A stretch of 64,000 bases of DNA. Origin: Prochlorococcus sp. AG-347-E03 (GTDB taxonomy: Bacteria; Cyanobacteriota; Cyanobacteriia; PCC-6307; Cyanobiaceae). This document shows positions 45,555 to 56,007 of the stretch, piece by piece. The first letter of the stretch is position 1, and every line of letters begins with the position of its first letter. The stretch lies in NCBI GenBank assembly GCA_003279115.1, contig QCBG01000002.1, positions 1 through 64,000 on the forward strand, written 5' to 3'. The position numbers and the translations under genes were made by a program. The notes beneath the pieces are model-generated. The model was not told the origin of the DNA and searched no databases. It saw only the letters and a program-made list of their open reading frames with translations.

Positions 45555-47096
45555 ATGAATTTAGAATCTTTTCCTTGGCTATCATCAATTGTTTTACTGC
45601 CTTTAATTGGGGCATTAATAATGCCTTTTTTAAGCTCTAAGGAAGGAGAAGATAATACACTCCCTAGAAATATTTCATTAAGTTTTTTATTTTTAGATTT
45701 TTTATTAATCATCGGCGTTCTTTTTCAAAAATTTAATACCACAGATAGCTCTTTGCAGCTGGTAGAAAGAGCTTCTTGGCTGCCCTCAATAGGCCTAGAG
45801 TGGTCTCTTGGAGTAGATGGGTTATCTGCTCCTTTAGTAGCTTTGAGTGGGTTAATTACGTTTTTATCAGCTGCCGCAAGTTGGAAAATCAAGAAAAAAT
45901 CTAACCTATATTTTGCTCTTTTATTAGTCCAAGCATCGGCGCAGGGATTAGTTTTCCTTTCTCAAGATTTCCTATTATTTTTCTTGGCCTGGGAACTTGA
46001 ATTAGTTCCGGTATATCTTCTTATTGCAATTTGGGGAGGGAAAAAGAAATTATATGCAGCCACTAAATTTATCCTCTATACAGCTTTAGCTTCTTTATTA
46101 ATACTCATAAGTGGTTTAGCACTTGCCTTGAGTGGCGATACATTTACATTAAATATTACCGATTTAACCAATAAACATGTAACCGGCAGCCTAGCATTGT
46201 TATCTTATTTGGGATTTTTAATTGGTTTTGGAGTAAAACTTCCTATCTTTCCATTACATACTTGGTTACCTGATGCGCATGGAGAGGCTAATGCACCAGT
46301 TTCAATGTTACTCGCTGGAATACTTTTAAAAATGGGAGGCTACGCTCTCTTAAGATTCAATGTTCAAATACTGCCTGAAGTACATCTACAAATTGCACCT
46401 GCATTAATTATTCTTGGAATCATTAATATAATTTACGGAGCACTAAATGCTTTTGCACAAGATAATGTCAAAAGAAGAATTGCTTGTAGCTCAGTTAGTC
46501 ATATGGGTTTTGTTCTCTTAGGGATTGGAGCAGTGGATGCTTTGGGAATAAGCGGAGCAATGCTCCAGATGATTAGTCACGGTCTTATCGCTGCAGCTAT
46601 GTTTTTTGTCACAGGTTCATTCTATGAAAGAACAAATACTCTTTCGATACCAAATATGGGCGGTTTAGCAAAGGTCTTGCCCATAACTTTTGCTTTTTTC
46701 TTGGCAAGCTCTTTGGCCTCTCTAGCACTCCCTGGGATGAGCGGTTTTATAAGTGAAATAACTGTATTTTTAGGTATCACTAGTCAGGAAGGGTTCAGCT
46801 CTATCTTTAGATCAATCACAATCCTTATTGCAGCTATCGGTTTAGTTCTAACACCAATATATCTACTATCAATGTGTAGAAGAGTGTTCTTTGGTCCTAG
46901 AATTCCTGCGTTAGCTACAGTCAAAGAGATGAATGGTAGAGAATTGACGATTGGATTCAGTTTATTGTTACCCACTTTAGTGATAGGTTTTTGGCCGAAA
47001 ATCGCCATAAACTTATATGAATCTTCAACTAATGCTCTCAGTCAACAGCTAACTTTAGCTAAATTAGTTGGATTAATTCCAAATTTAGTTAATTAA
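45555..47096 (+). CDS. ndhD: NAD(P)H-quinone oxidoreductase subunit 4 (NdhD)
   Basis: NdhD is one of the proton-pumping antiporter-like subunits of the photosynthetic NDH-1 complex, active in cyclic electron flow and respiration. The 513-residue protein has about 14 hydrophobic helices with the family landmarks [20 protein letters not shown] (Glu in helix 5, near residue 145), [40 protein letters not shown] (near 225-262) and the Lys/His region [18 protein letters not shown]. It is probably the NdhD1 type, as Prochlorococcus keep the respiratory/cyclic form. It follows thrB after 79 bases and precedes an oligopeptidase gene by 13. Confidence 0.92.
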   Translation: MNLESFPWLSSIVLLPLIGALIMPFLSSKEGEDNTLPRNISLSFLFLDFLLIIGVLFQKFNTTDSSLQLVERASWLPSIGLEWSLGVDGLSAPLVALSGLITFLSAAASWKIKKKSNLYFALLLVQASAQGLVFLSQDFLLFFLAWELELVPVYLLIAIWGGKKKLYAATKFILYTALASLLILISGLALALSGDTFTLNITDLTNKHVTGSLALLSYLGFLIGFGVKLPIFPLHTWLPDAHGEANAPVSMLLAGILLKMGGYALLRFNVQILPEVHLQIAPALIILGIINIIYGALNAFAQDNVKRRIACSSVSHMGFVLLGIGAVDALGISGAMLQMISHGLIAAAMFFVTGSFYERTNTLSIPNMGGLAKVLPITFAFFLASSLASLALPGMSGFISEITVFLGITSQEGFSSIFRSITILIAAIGLVLTPIYLLSMCRRVFFGPRIPALATVKEMNGRELTIGFSLLLPTLVIGFWPKIAINLYESSTNALSQQLTLAKLVGLIPNLVN

Positions 47097-47109
47097 ATTA
47101 TTTTAATAA

Positions 47110-49197
47110 ATGGATACATCAATTTTTAAATATGGAGAACTACCAGAATTTAAAAAATTTACTCCCGAAAACATTATTGAACAATTCCCCAAAGTACTTG
47201 AAAAGATCTCCGAAGATTTTCTAAACATCGAGAAAAATTTATCTAATTATTTATTTCAAAATGATTTAAGTTGGGATAAGGTAATAAATCCCTTAAATGA
47301 AGTCAATGAAATTCTTAGATGGAGTTGGGGAGTAATAAGTCATCTAAATGCTGTAAACAATTCTGAAAGTCTTAGAGATATTTATTCAAAGTTTCTTCCT
47401 GAGATTATTAGCCTGAGCAACAAATTCGGACAAAGTAAAATAATTTACAACTCTTTAGTCAAGCTAAAAGAAACAAATAACTTTGATCAAATCAAAAACA
47501 GAATTTTAGATAAAGAAATTCTTGAGATGAAACATAGAGGAATTTCTCTACAAGAAAATGATCAAGAAGAATTCAATAATATTTCAGAAAAGCTTGGAAA
47601 GCTATCAACGGACTTCAGCAACAATGTTCTAGATGCCACTAATAAATGGTTTTTAATATTAAATAAAAAATCTGAAGTCGATGGTCTTCCTGAACGAGTT
47701 CTTGAATTGATGGCAATTTCTGCGCACAATCACTTAAAAAAAGAAGAAGAAGTTGATATTAAAAATGGACCTTGGAAATTGAGTTTAGATATTCCAACTT
47801 ATACCTCATTCATGACATATGCCACCGACCGTAACCTTAGAGAAAAACTATACAAGGCATTTGTCGGTAGGGCGTCTCAAGGAGAACAAAATAATTCTCA
47901 AATAATTGAAGACATATTATCTCTTAGAACTAAACAGGCTAATCTTCTCGGTTATAAAAGTTGGGCAGAACTCAGTTTGTCAACGAAAATGGCGAAAGAA
48001 ATTAAAAATGTTGAAAAACTTTTAGAAGAATTGAGAGAACCAGCATTTAAAACTGCAAAGATTGAATTAGAAACACTCAATAATTTTTCTAAAGTTAATG
48101 GGTTTCCAAAATCACAGAATATTGAGCCATGGGATATAAGTTATTGGTCTGAACTTCTTAGAAAGAAAGAACTAAATTTGGATCAAGAGTCTTTGAGACC
48201 TTGGTTCCCACTAAATGATGTTTTGAAAGGTTTATTTAAATTAAGTGAAAAGCTTTTTGAAATTAAAGTGGTCGAGGCAACTAATGAGGCGCCTCTATGG
48301 AATGATGACGTTTTATTTTTTAATATCCTCAATAAAGAAAATAACAAAATAGCAGCCTTTTACCTCGATCCATATTCGAGGCCTGAATCAAAGAGAGGAG
48401 GGGCTTGGATGGATGAATGTTTAAATAAAAATAATGTTGGCAAAAATATACTCCCCGTAGCTTATCTCGTTTGCAATCAGACTCCACCATCAAAAGATAA
48501 GCCAAGTTTGATGAGTTTTGAAGAAGTTCAGACCCTGTTCCATGAATTTGGTCATGGTCTTCAACACATGCTTACCACTGTAAATCTTCCTCAAGCCGCT
48601 GGTATCAACAATGTTGAGTGGGATGCAGTTGAACTTCCAAGTCAATTTATGGAAAACTGGTGTTTCCATAAAAATACACTTATGAGTATCGCTAAACACT
48701 ACAAAACAGGCGAAAAATTATCCGATGAAAATTTTGAGAAGCTCCTAAATAATAGAACCTTTAATTGTGGTATGGCTACTCTTAGACAGCTACATTTTGC
48801 AATTACAGACCTCAGATTGCACAGTGATATTGATAAAAAAGAAGGTAAAACAGCAGATGATATAAGAAGAGAAATTGCAAAACAAACTACAGTTATTGCC
48901 CCAATTCAAGAAGATCAATTTCTTTGTTGTTTTAGTCATATATTTGCCGGAGGATATTCTGCAGGATATTACTCCTATAAATGGGCTGAAGTTCTCAGTG
49001 CTGATGCATTTTCAATGTTCGAAGAAGCTGATTTAGAAAACTCTGAAGATTTAAAGTTAATTGGAAAGAAATTTAAAGATACAATACTTAGCTTGGGTGG
49101 AAGCTTACCTCCATTAGACATATTTAAACTATTTAGGGGAAGAGAACCAAAAACAGATTCCTTAATAAGACACTTAGGTCTATCTGGAGCTACATAA
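47110..49197 (+). CDS. M3-family oligopeptidase (oligopeptidase A-like)
   Basis: A cytoplasmic zinc metallopeptidase that trims short peptides, including signal-peptide remains. The 695-residue product has the HEFGHGLQHM zinc motif with H478, E479 and H482, and the downstream third ligand Glu in NNVEWDAVELPSQFMENW (near 500-515). The preceding segment (CNQTPPSKDKPSLMSFEEVQTLF) and the C-terminal HIFAGGYSAGYYSYKWAEVLSADAFSMF are standard for the oligopeptidase A/PrlC group. Full length. It starts 13 bases after ndhD and overlaps the end of an opposite-strand lipase gene by eight bases. Confidence 0.93.
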   Translation: MDTSIFKYGELPEFKKFTPENIIEQFPKVLEKISEDFLNIEKNLSNYLFQNDLSWDKVINPLNEVNEILRWSWGVISHLNAVNNSESLRDIYSKFLPEIISLSNKFGQSKIIYNSLVKLKETNNFDQIKNRILDKEILEMKHRGISLQENDQEEFNNISEKLGKLSTDFSNNVLDATNKWFLILNKKSEVDGLPERVLELMAISAHNHLKKEEEVDIKNGPWKLSLDIPTYTSFMTYATDRNLREKLYKAFVGRASQGEQNNSQIIEDILSLRTKQANLLGYKSWAELSLSTKMAKEIKNVEKLLEELREPAFKTAKIELETLNNFSKVNGFPKSQNIEPWDISYWSELLRKKELNLDQESLRPWFPLNDVLKGLFKLSEKLFEIKVVEATNEAPLWNDDVLFFNILNKENNKIAAFYLDPYSRPESKRGGAWMDECLNKNNVGKNILPVAYLVCNQTPPSKDKPSLMSFEEVQTLFHEFGHGLQHMLTTVNLPQAAGINNVEWDAVELPSQFMENWCFHKNTLMSIAKHYKTGEKLSDENFEKLLNNRTFNCGMATLRQLHFAITDLRLHSDIDKKEGKTADDIRREIAKQTTVIAPIQEDQFLCCFSHIFAGGYSAGYYSYKWAEVLSADAFSMFEEADLENSEDLKLIGKKFKDTILSLGGSLPPLDIFKLFRGREPKTDSLIRHLGLSGAT

Positions 49198-49783
49198 TAA
49201 TTTCTTCGATTATTTTGTCAACCACAGATTTATTTCTTACTAAATTTCTATGTTTATAAACTCTTACTGATATTTTTTTCCCAAAATTTAAATTAGTCCA
49301 CCAGCCAGGGAAAACCATTAGATCCCAATAAGTAAAGAAATTTATACACTCGATATCATTAAGAAGAAAATCATTCTTTTCCAGTTCTCTCAAAAAATTA
49401 CTATTTATTTTCATTTCTGATATACCTCTAAAAGGGTATTTAGGTACTAGTTGTGCAATTAATGTTCCTTTGTGAGGGGAACCTATAGATATAAATCTTC
49501 TTGTTCTTTTGTAACCATTAAATTTTTGAATCCAATACCTTCCAATTATCCCCCCCATTGAGAATCCCAAAATATCTAATTCTTTTTCTAAACCATATTT
49601 CTCTAAAATTAATTCGTTTAATATATTAGTCAAATCTATAATTGAAGTCATTCCAAATGAATGCTTAAGAGTTGGGGCAAAATATTCAATTCCAATATCA
49701 TCAAGTTTTGAAGTGAAAGAAGAAAAAATACTTGAAGTATTCCAAAGACCATGAATCAATATAATAGGATTTCTTTTTTCCAA
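49190..49783 (-). CDS. Alpha/beta hydrolase (lipase-like)
   Basis: The 197-residue protein starts with PIILIHGLWNTSSIF (oxyanion region, HG at about 11-12) and has the nucleophile elbow GFSMGGIIGRYW near residue 92, with S94 as candidate catalytic Ser. A terminal His and acid are less clear; HRNLVRNKSVVD near the C-terminus holds one candidate His. It resembles small lipases/PGAP1-like hydrolases of cyanobacteria. It follows folB after five bases and is the last gene of proA-folB-lipase. Substrate unknown. Confidence 0.75.
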   Translation of the reverse strand: MEKRNPIILIHGLWNTSSIFSSFTSKLDDIGIEYFAPTLKHSFGMTSIIDLTNILNELILEKYGLEKELDILGFSMGGIIGRYWIQKFNGYKRTRRFISIGSPHKGTLIAQLVPKYPFRGISEMKINSNFLRELEKNDFLLNDIECINFFTYWDLMVFPGWWTNLNFGKKISVRVYKHRNLVRNKSVVDKIIEEIIM

Positions 49784-49788
49784 TACTT

Positions 49789-50151
49789 TTAATTATTTTC
49801 AAGAATTCTTACTATTGACACCTTCCCATCGAAACCTGTGATTGGAGGATTACATTTTGTCAGAATAATTTTAATTTTAGAAAGCTTAAATTCCTGATCA
49901 ATGATTTCTAAAATTGCTTTTGAGTATTTTTCTATTGTGAAACAATATATTTTCTTTGATTGATCTTTTAAAATTTGAACTAATTTTGAATAGTCAACTG
50001 TTTTTTTTATATCATCATTTGCTGTACAATTTTCAAAATCTGTCCACAATAATATATCCAAACTAAAAAGTTGTCCTAATTGTCTTTCTTCATCAAGGAC
50101 ACCCACTCTTGCCCAAAGTTTAATATTCTCAATTTTTAAAAATGTTTCCAT
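49789..50151 (-). CDS. folB: Dihydroneopterin aldolase
   Basis: FolB cleaves dihydroneopterin to 6-hydroxymethyl-dihydropterin in folate synthesis. The 120-residue protein has the T-fold pattern: IENIKLWARVGVLDEERQLGQLFSLDILLW at 6-36 (Glu that binds the pterin near 20), DDIKKTVDYSKLVQIL near 48-60, FTIEKYSKAILEIID near 72-86 and the catalytic-region Lys near KCNPPITGFDGKVSIV. Length is standard. It lies 11 bases after proA and five before the lipase gene. Confidence 0.9.
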   Translation of the reverse strand: METFLKIENIKLWARVGVLDEERQLGQLFSLDILLWTDFENCTANDDIKKTVDYSKLVQILKDQSKKIYCFTIEKYSKAILEIIDQEFKLSKIKIILTKCNPPITGFDGKVSIVRILENN

Positions 50152-50162
50152 CTTCTAACGTT

Positions 50163-51473
50163 TTAAAGATCTTTATGAGTATAGATAGACTTCCCGGATG
50201 AATAATCATCAACTATATTCCCATTCCCTCTTAGGAAATATTTATACGTTACCAAACCTTCTAGCCCTACAGGGCCTCTTGGGGGAAGAGTTTGAGTAGA
50301 TATCCCAACTTCTGCTCCGAATCCATATCTAAACCCATCTGCAAACCTAGTAGAGCAATTATGAAAAACACCTGCACTATCAACCACATGCATAAATTTA
50401 TTAGCAGTACTTAAATTTTCAGTAATTATTCCATCTGTATGTTTTGAACTAAATTTTTGAATATGAGTAATTGCCTCGTCAAGATCGTCAACAATTTTTA
50501 TCGATAAAGTTAAATCTAAATATTCAGTATACCAATCTTCTAGACTAGCCTCATGTCTTAATCCTAATTCAACTGATTTTTTATCTCCAATCAATTTAAC
50601 ATGATTAGAATCAAACAGGGGTATAGCCTTTTCTAGAAAAACTGGTGCAATATCTTTATGAACTAATAAAGTTTCAATAGCATTACATGCCGCAGGATAT
50701 TGAATTTTACTATCCAAAGCGACTGATAGAGCCATTTCAAGACTTGCCTCATTATCTATAAACAAATGACAAATGCCATCAGCATGTCCCAAAACAGGAA
50801 TTCTTGTATTCTCCTGAATAAATTTAACTAATTCATTACTTCCTCTTGGAATTATTAAATTAATATATTTCTCAAGATTTAACATCGACATACTATCTTT
50901 TCTACTTGTAAGCAAGCATATTGCATTTTCATCAAGACCTGATTCGTACAAACCCTGCTGCAACGCTTTGACAATTGCAGTATTTGTCAAATTGGCTTCA
51001 CTACCACCCTTGAGAATTACTCCATTACCTGATCTTATTGCTAAAGAACTAATCTGCATAACAGCATCTGGCCTTGATTCAAAAATCACCCCTAAAACAC
51101 CTATGGGGACAGTTTTTCTTTCTAAGATCAATTCCTTGGAAAGCTCCCTTTTAATTTGGACTTGATTTACTGGATCAGCTAAGTCTCCAACTTTTCGTAC
51201 TCCTTGAATTCCTGAATTTAATTTATCTTTTGATAACTTTAATCTAGAAAGTAATGCCTTTGAGATCCCTTTCTTTTCTGCTCTGATATAGTCCTCTATA
51301 TTAGCCTCTAAAATTTCTTCACTATTTTTTTCTAGATAATCAGCCATAAAATTTAAAGCTTTAATTCTATTATGATTATCTGTCTGACTAATTTTTATTG
51401 AAGCCAAACGAACTTGATCAGCTTTTTCTAAAAGTTCATTTCCTGGTTGAGGAACTTCAAAGATATTGGCCAT
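50163..51473 (-). CDS. proA: Gamma-glutamyl phosphate reductase
   Basis: ProA makes glutamate-5-semialdehyde from gamma-glutamyl phosphate in proline synthesis. The 436-residue protein belongs to the aldehyde dehydrogenase superfamily: PIGVLGVIFESRPDAVMQI near residue 122, NGVILKGGSEANLTN near 150, LIIPRGSNELV near 207, the catalytic Cys in YPAACNAIETLLVH (near 262) and the C-terminal FGAEVGISTQTLPPRGPVGLEGLVTYKY near 385-412. Length is standard. It heads a three-gene minus-strand unit. Confidence 0.95.
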   Translation of the reverse strand: MANIFEVPQPGNELLEKADQVRLASIKISQTDNHNRIKALNFMADYLEKNSEEILEANIEDYIRAEKKGISKALLSRLKLSKDKLNSGIQGVRKVGDLADPVNQVQIKRELSKELILERKTVPIGVLGVIFESRPDAVMQISSLAIRSGNGVILKGGSEANLTNTAIVKALQQGLYESGLDENAICLLTSRKDSMSMLNLEKYINLIIPRGSNELVKFIQENTRIPVLGHADGICHLFIDNEASLEMALSVALDSKIQYPAACNAIETLLVHKDIAPVFLEKAIPLFDSNHVKLIGDKKSVELGLRHEASLEDWYTEYLDLTLSIKIVDDLDEAITHIQKFSSKHTDGIITENLSTANKFMHVVDSAGVFHNCSTRFADGFRYGFGAEVGISTQTLPPRGPVGLEGLVTYKYFLRGNGNIVDDYSSGKSIYTHKDL

Positions 51474-51540
51474 ATATTTTTTTTAATTAATTTTATAATA
51501 ATTGAAATTAAGAATTCTTTAAACTAACTCTCTTTGTTAA

Positions 51541-54500
51541 TTAATATCTAAAAAATAATTGAAATTGACTTTTCCAATCCCCATCAGAATCATAAGAACC
51601 TAATAATTCTAAGTTTGGATTAGCCTGGAAAGTAAAAATTCCAGTGGGTGGAAGATCATCTCTACCTGGAACGGTTTGAAAGGAAAAATTTATACTATCT
51701 GTAATATCAAGACCTAATTCGGCCACCCAAGCTTGAGAAGAGAATTCTTCGTTAGAAGTTGATTGACCATCATTTTCTATCTCTAAATTTTCATTGGAAA
51801 AAATATTATTTAAAGAATCATTATTTTCTATTAAAGCTGGATATAAAGAAAACTGAAATCTTTCACTAAAAGCATCCGCATTATTAAGTTGCGAAATAAA
51901 TGCTCTATTTATTAAATTTGCAGAATTACCTCCAATTAAACCAATTATTTGCGATCTGTTGTAACTCGGTGTGCTCCTTAATTGAATTCTTTTATTTTCA
52001 TCTTCAAAAGATAATTGATCTAAAAATCCTTCGTAGGAAGCTTCAATTTTAATAAGTCTTGTATTACCAATTCCAAAAGAACCAAAACCATTAGAATTAT
52101 TTTCTTCATCAATATCACTTGGGATATTTGAATCCTGATTATTTTCACTTATTGGAATTATAGAATCTGGAACTTTACTCACCAGAGAAAAATTAATGTA
52201 AGGAACTACTCCTCTTCTTGGGAAAAATGCAATATAGTTCTCTTTATATTTATCAAGTTTAAAAGGAGTAGTATATAGATTTGCTCTACCTTTTTTTATA
52301 TCAATAAGTCCCCATGCATTTAAATCTTTTCCTACTTCACCATTTATTTTAAGGGCAAAAACGGTTTCTAAATAAGCTTGAATTATCTCAGAATATTGAA
52401 ATTTAAATTCTGGCCCGAGTTTTAATTTAAAATTATCAAAAAACAGATTATCCAAGTAATTAGGCAAAGTTTCTCCTAAAAGAACTTTATTTAAAATTGT
52501 TTCGTTTGAAATTATTTCAATATTCTTATTATTTTTCCAATAGAGTTCTGGCCAATCTTTTTTATTATCTTTTAGTTTTTTATTACTTTCTTTTTTATTA
52601 GATTGATTATTGCTTTTGAAATTTACAAATCCATTATTAAGAAATAGATTACCTCCTAAAACAGGATTCTCAAATGAGCCCTTTAAATCGATATCTGAAT
52701 CTACTAAAAAATTAAAATTATCTGATTTTAAAGTAAATTTATTAGTTACCAAATTAATCTCTGATTTACCATAATCATTCTGACTATAAAAAGGTAAAGA
52801 ACCATTTATAAAAATATTTCCATCATCTTCTGAATTTGCTTTTAAATTTTTTATTTCTAAGGAATCAAAATCAAAAATTATCAATCCATTAATATCTTGA
52901 ATTGTATTCTTGTAAAAATCAATTTCAGAATCTTTTAATACAAGAAATCCATTTAATATTGGTTTATTAATAGTACCTTTTATTATCATCCTAAGATTCG
53001 CATCTCCTTTATTAAAGGTGAAGTATTTATCAGCAAAAATATCAATTAAATCAATAAATTGTTTATTACCAGTAAATCTTATATCTAAATTATCTGATTT
53101 TTTTATAGGAATTAAACCTTCTATATTAATTGGGATTTCAGATTCATTTATAAGCAGGGAAAAATCAATATCAAAAATAGAATTATTTAATTTAATTAAT
53201 CCTTTATTAAATACTATTTTATTATTTTTTATTGATGAATTATTAGAAGAAATTTGACTAGTGAAAGTTTTTTTATCAAGATCATAATCTAAATTTATAT
53301 CTAATCCTCCAATAAAATCCTTTGGCTGATTCAAAAATATATTTGAAGTACTTAATGGAAGATTTTTAATTTTTAAAGAACCTTCACCTCTTAAAAGTCC
53401 GCCTTCTATATTAAAAGAAAATTCCTCTTTGTTAGTTTTATAATTTTCTTTAGAAACATCAAGATAGCCATTTAATTTTGCATTTAATTTGTAGTTAATT
53501 GGTCTATCGCCATCAATAAATACTTTTCCGCTATATCTGCTTTTAAATTTACTTAAATATTTTTGTAAGTTAAATTCATCCTCTTCCGCACTACTATTTT
53601 CAATAAGATTATTTATTAAATCTATCCTCTCTTTAAATGAACTATTATTTTTATTTATTTCCAAATCATCCAAAATATTAAACTTATTTGTTGGGATAAC
53701 TTTTTTATCATCAAAATTAAAAATATCAAATGCAGTCAGGATGGTCCAACTAGTACTTATATTTTTAAAATCTAAATTAATTAAATTATTTCTATTTGAG
53801 TCATATTCAAATTCAATTATGCCTCCATCTATTGGATATAATGAGGAGTTAACATTAAAGGAATTATTTTTGAAACTGAAATCAAATAATGAATTTGCTA
53901 ACTTAATATTTCCATATTCACCCATACTCCAAGCCAATCTCCCATCAAGATTAGACTGATCTAAAGAAATTGAACCCGACCCATTAATAATTCCATTTAT
54001 TCTATCAAATTGATTCTTGCTTATAGATAATTCAAGTTCATCAATGGGAAAATTTTCAGCCTTCCAAATATAACTATTATTTTCTTTGACTATACCGATA
54101 GTGCCTTGTTTAGAGTTGAAAACTCTTACAAAATTCAAATTATCTAACATCAGATCAGAATCAAATTTAATAGACAAAAATGAAGGGATAGTAGATTTTT
54201 TAGCACTCATATTTAAAAGAAATTCATCTTTTTCATTTTTAATATCTCCCTCCCATGTCTCACGAATACGGATCCCTTTATAGTGAGGATAATCAACATT
54301 AAAGTTAATCGAAATATCAGGATCAGTGAGTTTTCCTTTTAATTCTCCTGTAGCAGTAACGAAACCCCTTAAATCATTTTTTCGAAAAATATTTAAATTA
54401 GATAATTGAGTTCTATTTATTATGAAATTAGATTCGATATTCCCAAAATTTATACCTCTTTTATCAAACCAATAAGGGATATTTCCCGAAAGTTTAATAT

Positions 54501-55500
54501 CTGGATTAAGACTATCAACATATCCAATACTGCCTTTCAAATCAATATTATTTGAACTTTTAGTTAATGGAATATTAAGATTAAAATTTGAAGTTAAAGT
54601 CCCATAATTTAAATTTTCTATATTTCCTATTAAATTATTATCTTTACAAAAAAACTTACTTGAATTTGAATTTATATTCTCAGCGAAAGCTTCAGGCTTT
54701 ATTTTTAAATTAGTAAAAGAAAATCTTCCTTCGCATGATGTTTGCTTTGATGATTTATTAAATTTAAAGTTAGTTTTAAATTTCCCTTCTTTAAAAGCAA
54801 ATATTCTTCTGCCAATACTATATTCAGAATTCTCAAGATCTAATCCCCTAGAAAATAACTCCATTTTTAAAAAGTCTTGATTTAGTTTTGTTTTGTATTT
54901 AAATTTTAAAAACCCTTTTCTATCAAATTTAGATTTTACATTTGCAATGATTTGTCTATCACTTGACTTATAAATAAAAATACCTTTTACTTTTGTTTTT
55001 AACCCTGAATTTTTAAGCTTTAAAATTGAATATTTATTCAATTTAAAATTTAATTCATAGTTAGATCTTGATTTTTTTGTACTTCCAGCTTTTTTATAAG
55101 ATTCTCCCCTTTTAAGAAAATCTCTATTTATATTAATTTCAGTTTGCTCAGGTCTTATTTTTACGATCCATTTCTGTTTTAAAAAAGATCTAAAAGGCAT
55201 GATGCCAACATATACATTTTTAGCTTTAATTCCAGACTCTATATTTTTTTTATCAATAATCTTTGAATTACTCAAAGAAAAACCAAGAAATCTAATACCG
55301 GAATAGTCACCCAAAGAAACCTTTTTGTTTAAAAAATTCCCGACACTATCTTCAAGTTGTGATTTTCTAGAATTGTAGTTATCTCTTAAAATATTATTTA
55401 ACAAAAAGGTACCTAAAAATCCTGAGGAAACAATAATCCCTAATAATAGAATTTTTACATTTAGATTTAGAGATCTAATTTTTCTCAAGTTAGAACCCAA
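51541..55500 (-). CDS. TamB-like (DUF490) giant envelope protein
   Basis: The 1319-residue protein has one membrane helix at the N-terminus (residues about 14-32) and then a long region of beta-rich, Asn/Lys/Ser-rich sequence with many repeats of the short strand type, ending in a conserved C-terminal part (from about 1040 on: LNAWGLIDIKKGRANLYTTPF, then RIQLRSTPSYNRSQIIGLIGG near 1195 and FRY at the very end). These are marks of the TamB/YtfN family, which forms a hydrophobic groove between inner and outer membranes for lipid or protein transfer. It is shorter than many cyanobacterial members. The outer-membrane partner is not in this window. It stands alone on the minus strand, divergent from ycf51. 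Confidence 0.85.
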   Translation of the reverse strand: MGSNLRKIRSLNLNVKILLLGIIVSSGFLGTFLLNNILRDNYNSRKSQLEDSVGNFLNKKVSLGDYSGIRFLGFSLSNSKIIDKKNIESGIKAKNVYVGIMPFRSFLKQKWIVKIRPEQTEININRDFLKRGESYKKAGSTKKSRSNYELNFKLNKYSILKLKNSGLKTKVKGIFIYKSSDRQIIANVKSKFDRKGFLKFKYKTKLNQDFLKMELFSRGLDLENSEYSIGRRIFAFKEGKFKTNFKFNKSSKQTSCEGRFSFTNLKIKPEAFAENINSNSSKFFCKDNNLIGNIENLNYGTLTSNFNLNIPLTKSSNNIDLKGSIGYVDSLNPDIKLSGNIPYWFDKRGINFGNIESNFIINRTQLSNLNIFRKNDLRGFVTATGELKGKLTDPDISINFNVDYPHYKGIRIRETWEGDIKNEKDEFLLNMSAKKSTIPSFLSIKFDSDLMLDNLNFVRVFNSKQGTIGIVKENNSYIWKAENFPIDELELSISKNQFDRINGIINGSGSISLDQSNLDGRLAWSMGEYGNIKLANSLFDFSFKNNSFNVNSSLYPIDGGIIEFEYDSNRNNLINLDFKNISTSWTILTAFDIFNFDDKKVIPTNKFNILDDLEINKNNSSFKERIDLINNLIENSSAEEDEFNLQKYLSKFKSRYSGKVFIDGDRPINYKLNAKLNGYLDVSKENYKTNKEEFSFNIEGGLLRGEGSLKIKNLPLSTSNIFLNQPKDFIGGLDINLDYDLDKKTFTSQISSNNSSIKNNKIVFNKGLIKLNNSIFDIDFSLLINESEIPINIEGLIPIKKSDNLDIRFTGNKQFIDLIDIFADKYFTFNKGDANLRMIIKGTINKPILNGFLVLKDSEIDFYKNTIQDINGLIIFDFDSLEIKNLKANSEDDGNIFINGSLPFYSQNDYGKSEINLVTNKFTLKSDNFNFLVDSDIDLKGSFENPVLGGNLFLNNGFVNFKSNNQSNKKESNKKLKDNKKDWPELYWKNNKNIEIISNETILNKVLLGETLPNYLDNLFFDNFKLKLGPEFKFQYSEIIQAYLETVFALKINGEVGKDLNAWGLIDIKKGRANLYTTPFKLDKYKENYIAFFPRRGVVPYINFSLVSKVPDSIIPISENNQDSNIPSDIDEENNSNGFGSFGIGNTRLIKIEASYEGFLDQLSFEDENKRIQLRSTPSYNRSQIIGLIGGNSANLINRAFISQLNNADAFSERFQFSLYPALIENNDSLNNIFSNENLEIENDGQSTSNEEFSSQAWVAELGLDITDSINFSFQTVPGRDDLPPTGIFTFQANPNLELLGSYDSDGDWKSQFQLFFRY

Positions 55501-55552
55501 AAATAGAGTAGGCTTACAAAATATAAGAAATTAATTAGGTCAAAGCCAGTAA

Positions 55553-55996
55553 ATGTCTTTTTTTGAACTATTAGAAAACACGCCCAAATTTTTTGGATTC
55601 TTGGGAATAGTTCTTTTTATTTGCACAGCAATAGCTTTTATATTTAATTTTGGTTTTAAATTTAGAATATTAGGAGCAACCATTTTCTCATTATTACTTT
55701 CTTTAAGCAGTTGGGCCTTTATACAAAGTTACAGTGAAAAAGTGGTTATAGAAAATGCAAAATATCTCCCAATTGTTTATGACAATGGGTTCGATTTGAT
55801 TATTGCTAAAGCAGAAGATGACTTCCCTCAAGAATCTATTGAACCAACTTTAAAACAGCTTTCAGAAAACTTGAGGAAAGGAAGCAGGTCGGGTGCAAAC
55901 GTGAAAATAAAAATAAGGAAACTAGATAAAATTTCTGATGACGTTAGTAAACCAGTGGTCATAGGAGAAGTTCAGAAAAGTGTCAAAATGAATTAG
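55553..55996 (+). CDS. ycf51: Ycf51-like protein (DUF2518)
   Basis: The 147-residue protein has two hydrophobic segments in its first 65 residues (FGFLGIVLFICTAIAFIF and ILGATIFSLLLSLSSWAFI) and then a soluble domain with YLPIVYDNGFDLIIAKA (near 78-94), PTLKQLSENLRKGSRSG near 102 and a closing PVVIGEVQ. This agrees with the cyanobacterial and algal-plastid Ycf51/DUF2518 family as I remember it. Function is unknown; conservation in plastid genomes suggests a thylakoid-related job. A DUF4332 gene follows after 11 bases. Confidence 0.7.
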   Translation: MSFFELLENTPKFFGFLGIVLFICTAIAFIFNFGFKFRILGATIFSLLLSLSSWAFIQSYSEKVVIENAKYLPIVYDNGFDLIIAKAEDDFPQESIEPTLKQLSENLRKGSRSGANVKIKIRKLDKISDDVSKPVVIGEVQKSVKMN

Positions 55997-56007
55997 TCAC
56001 TAAATAA

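Noticed and set aside
49190-49215. Inverted repeat AATAAT...ATTATT at the convergent ends of the oligopeptidase and lipase genes
   Set aside because: All A/T stem inside coding ends; expected by chance in this AT-rich DNA.
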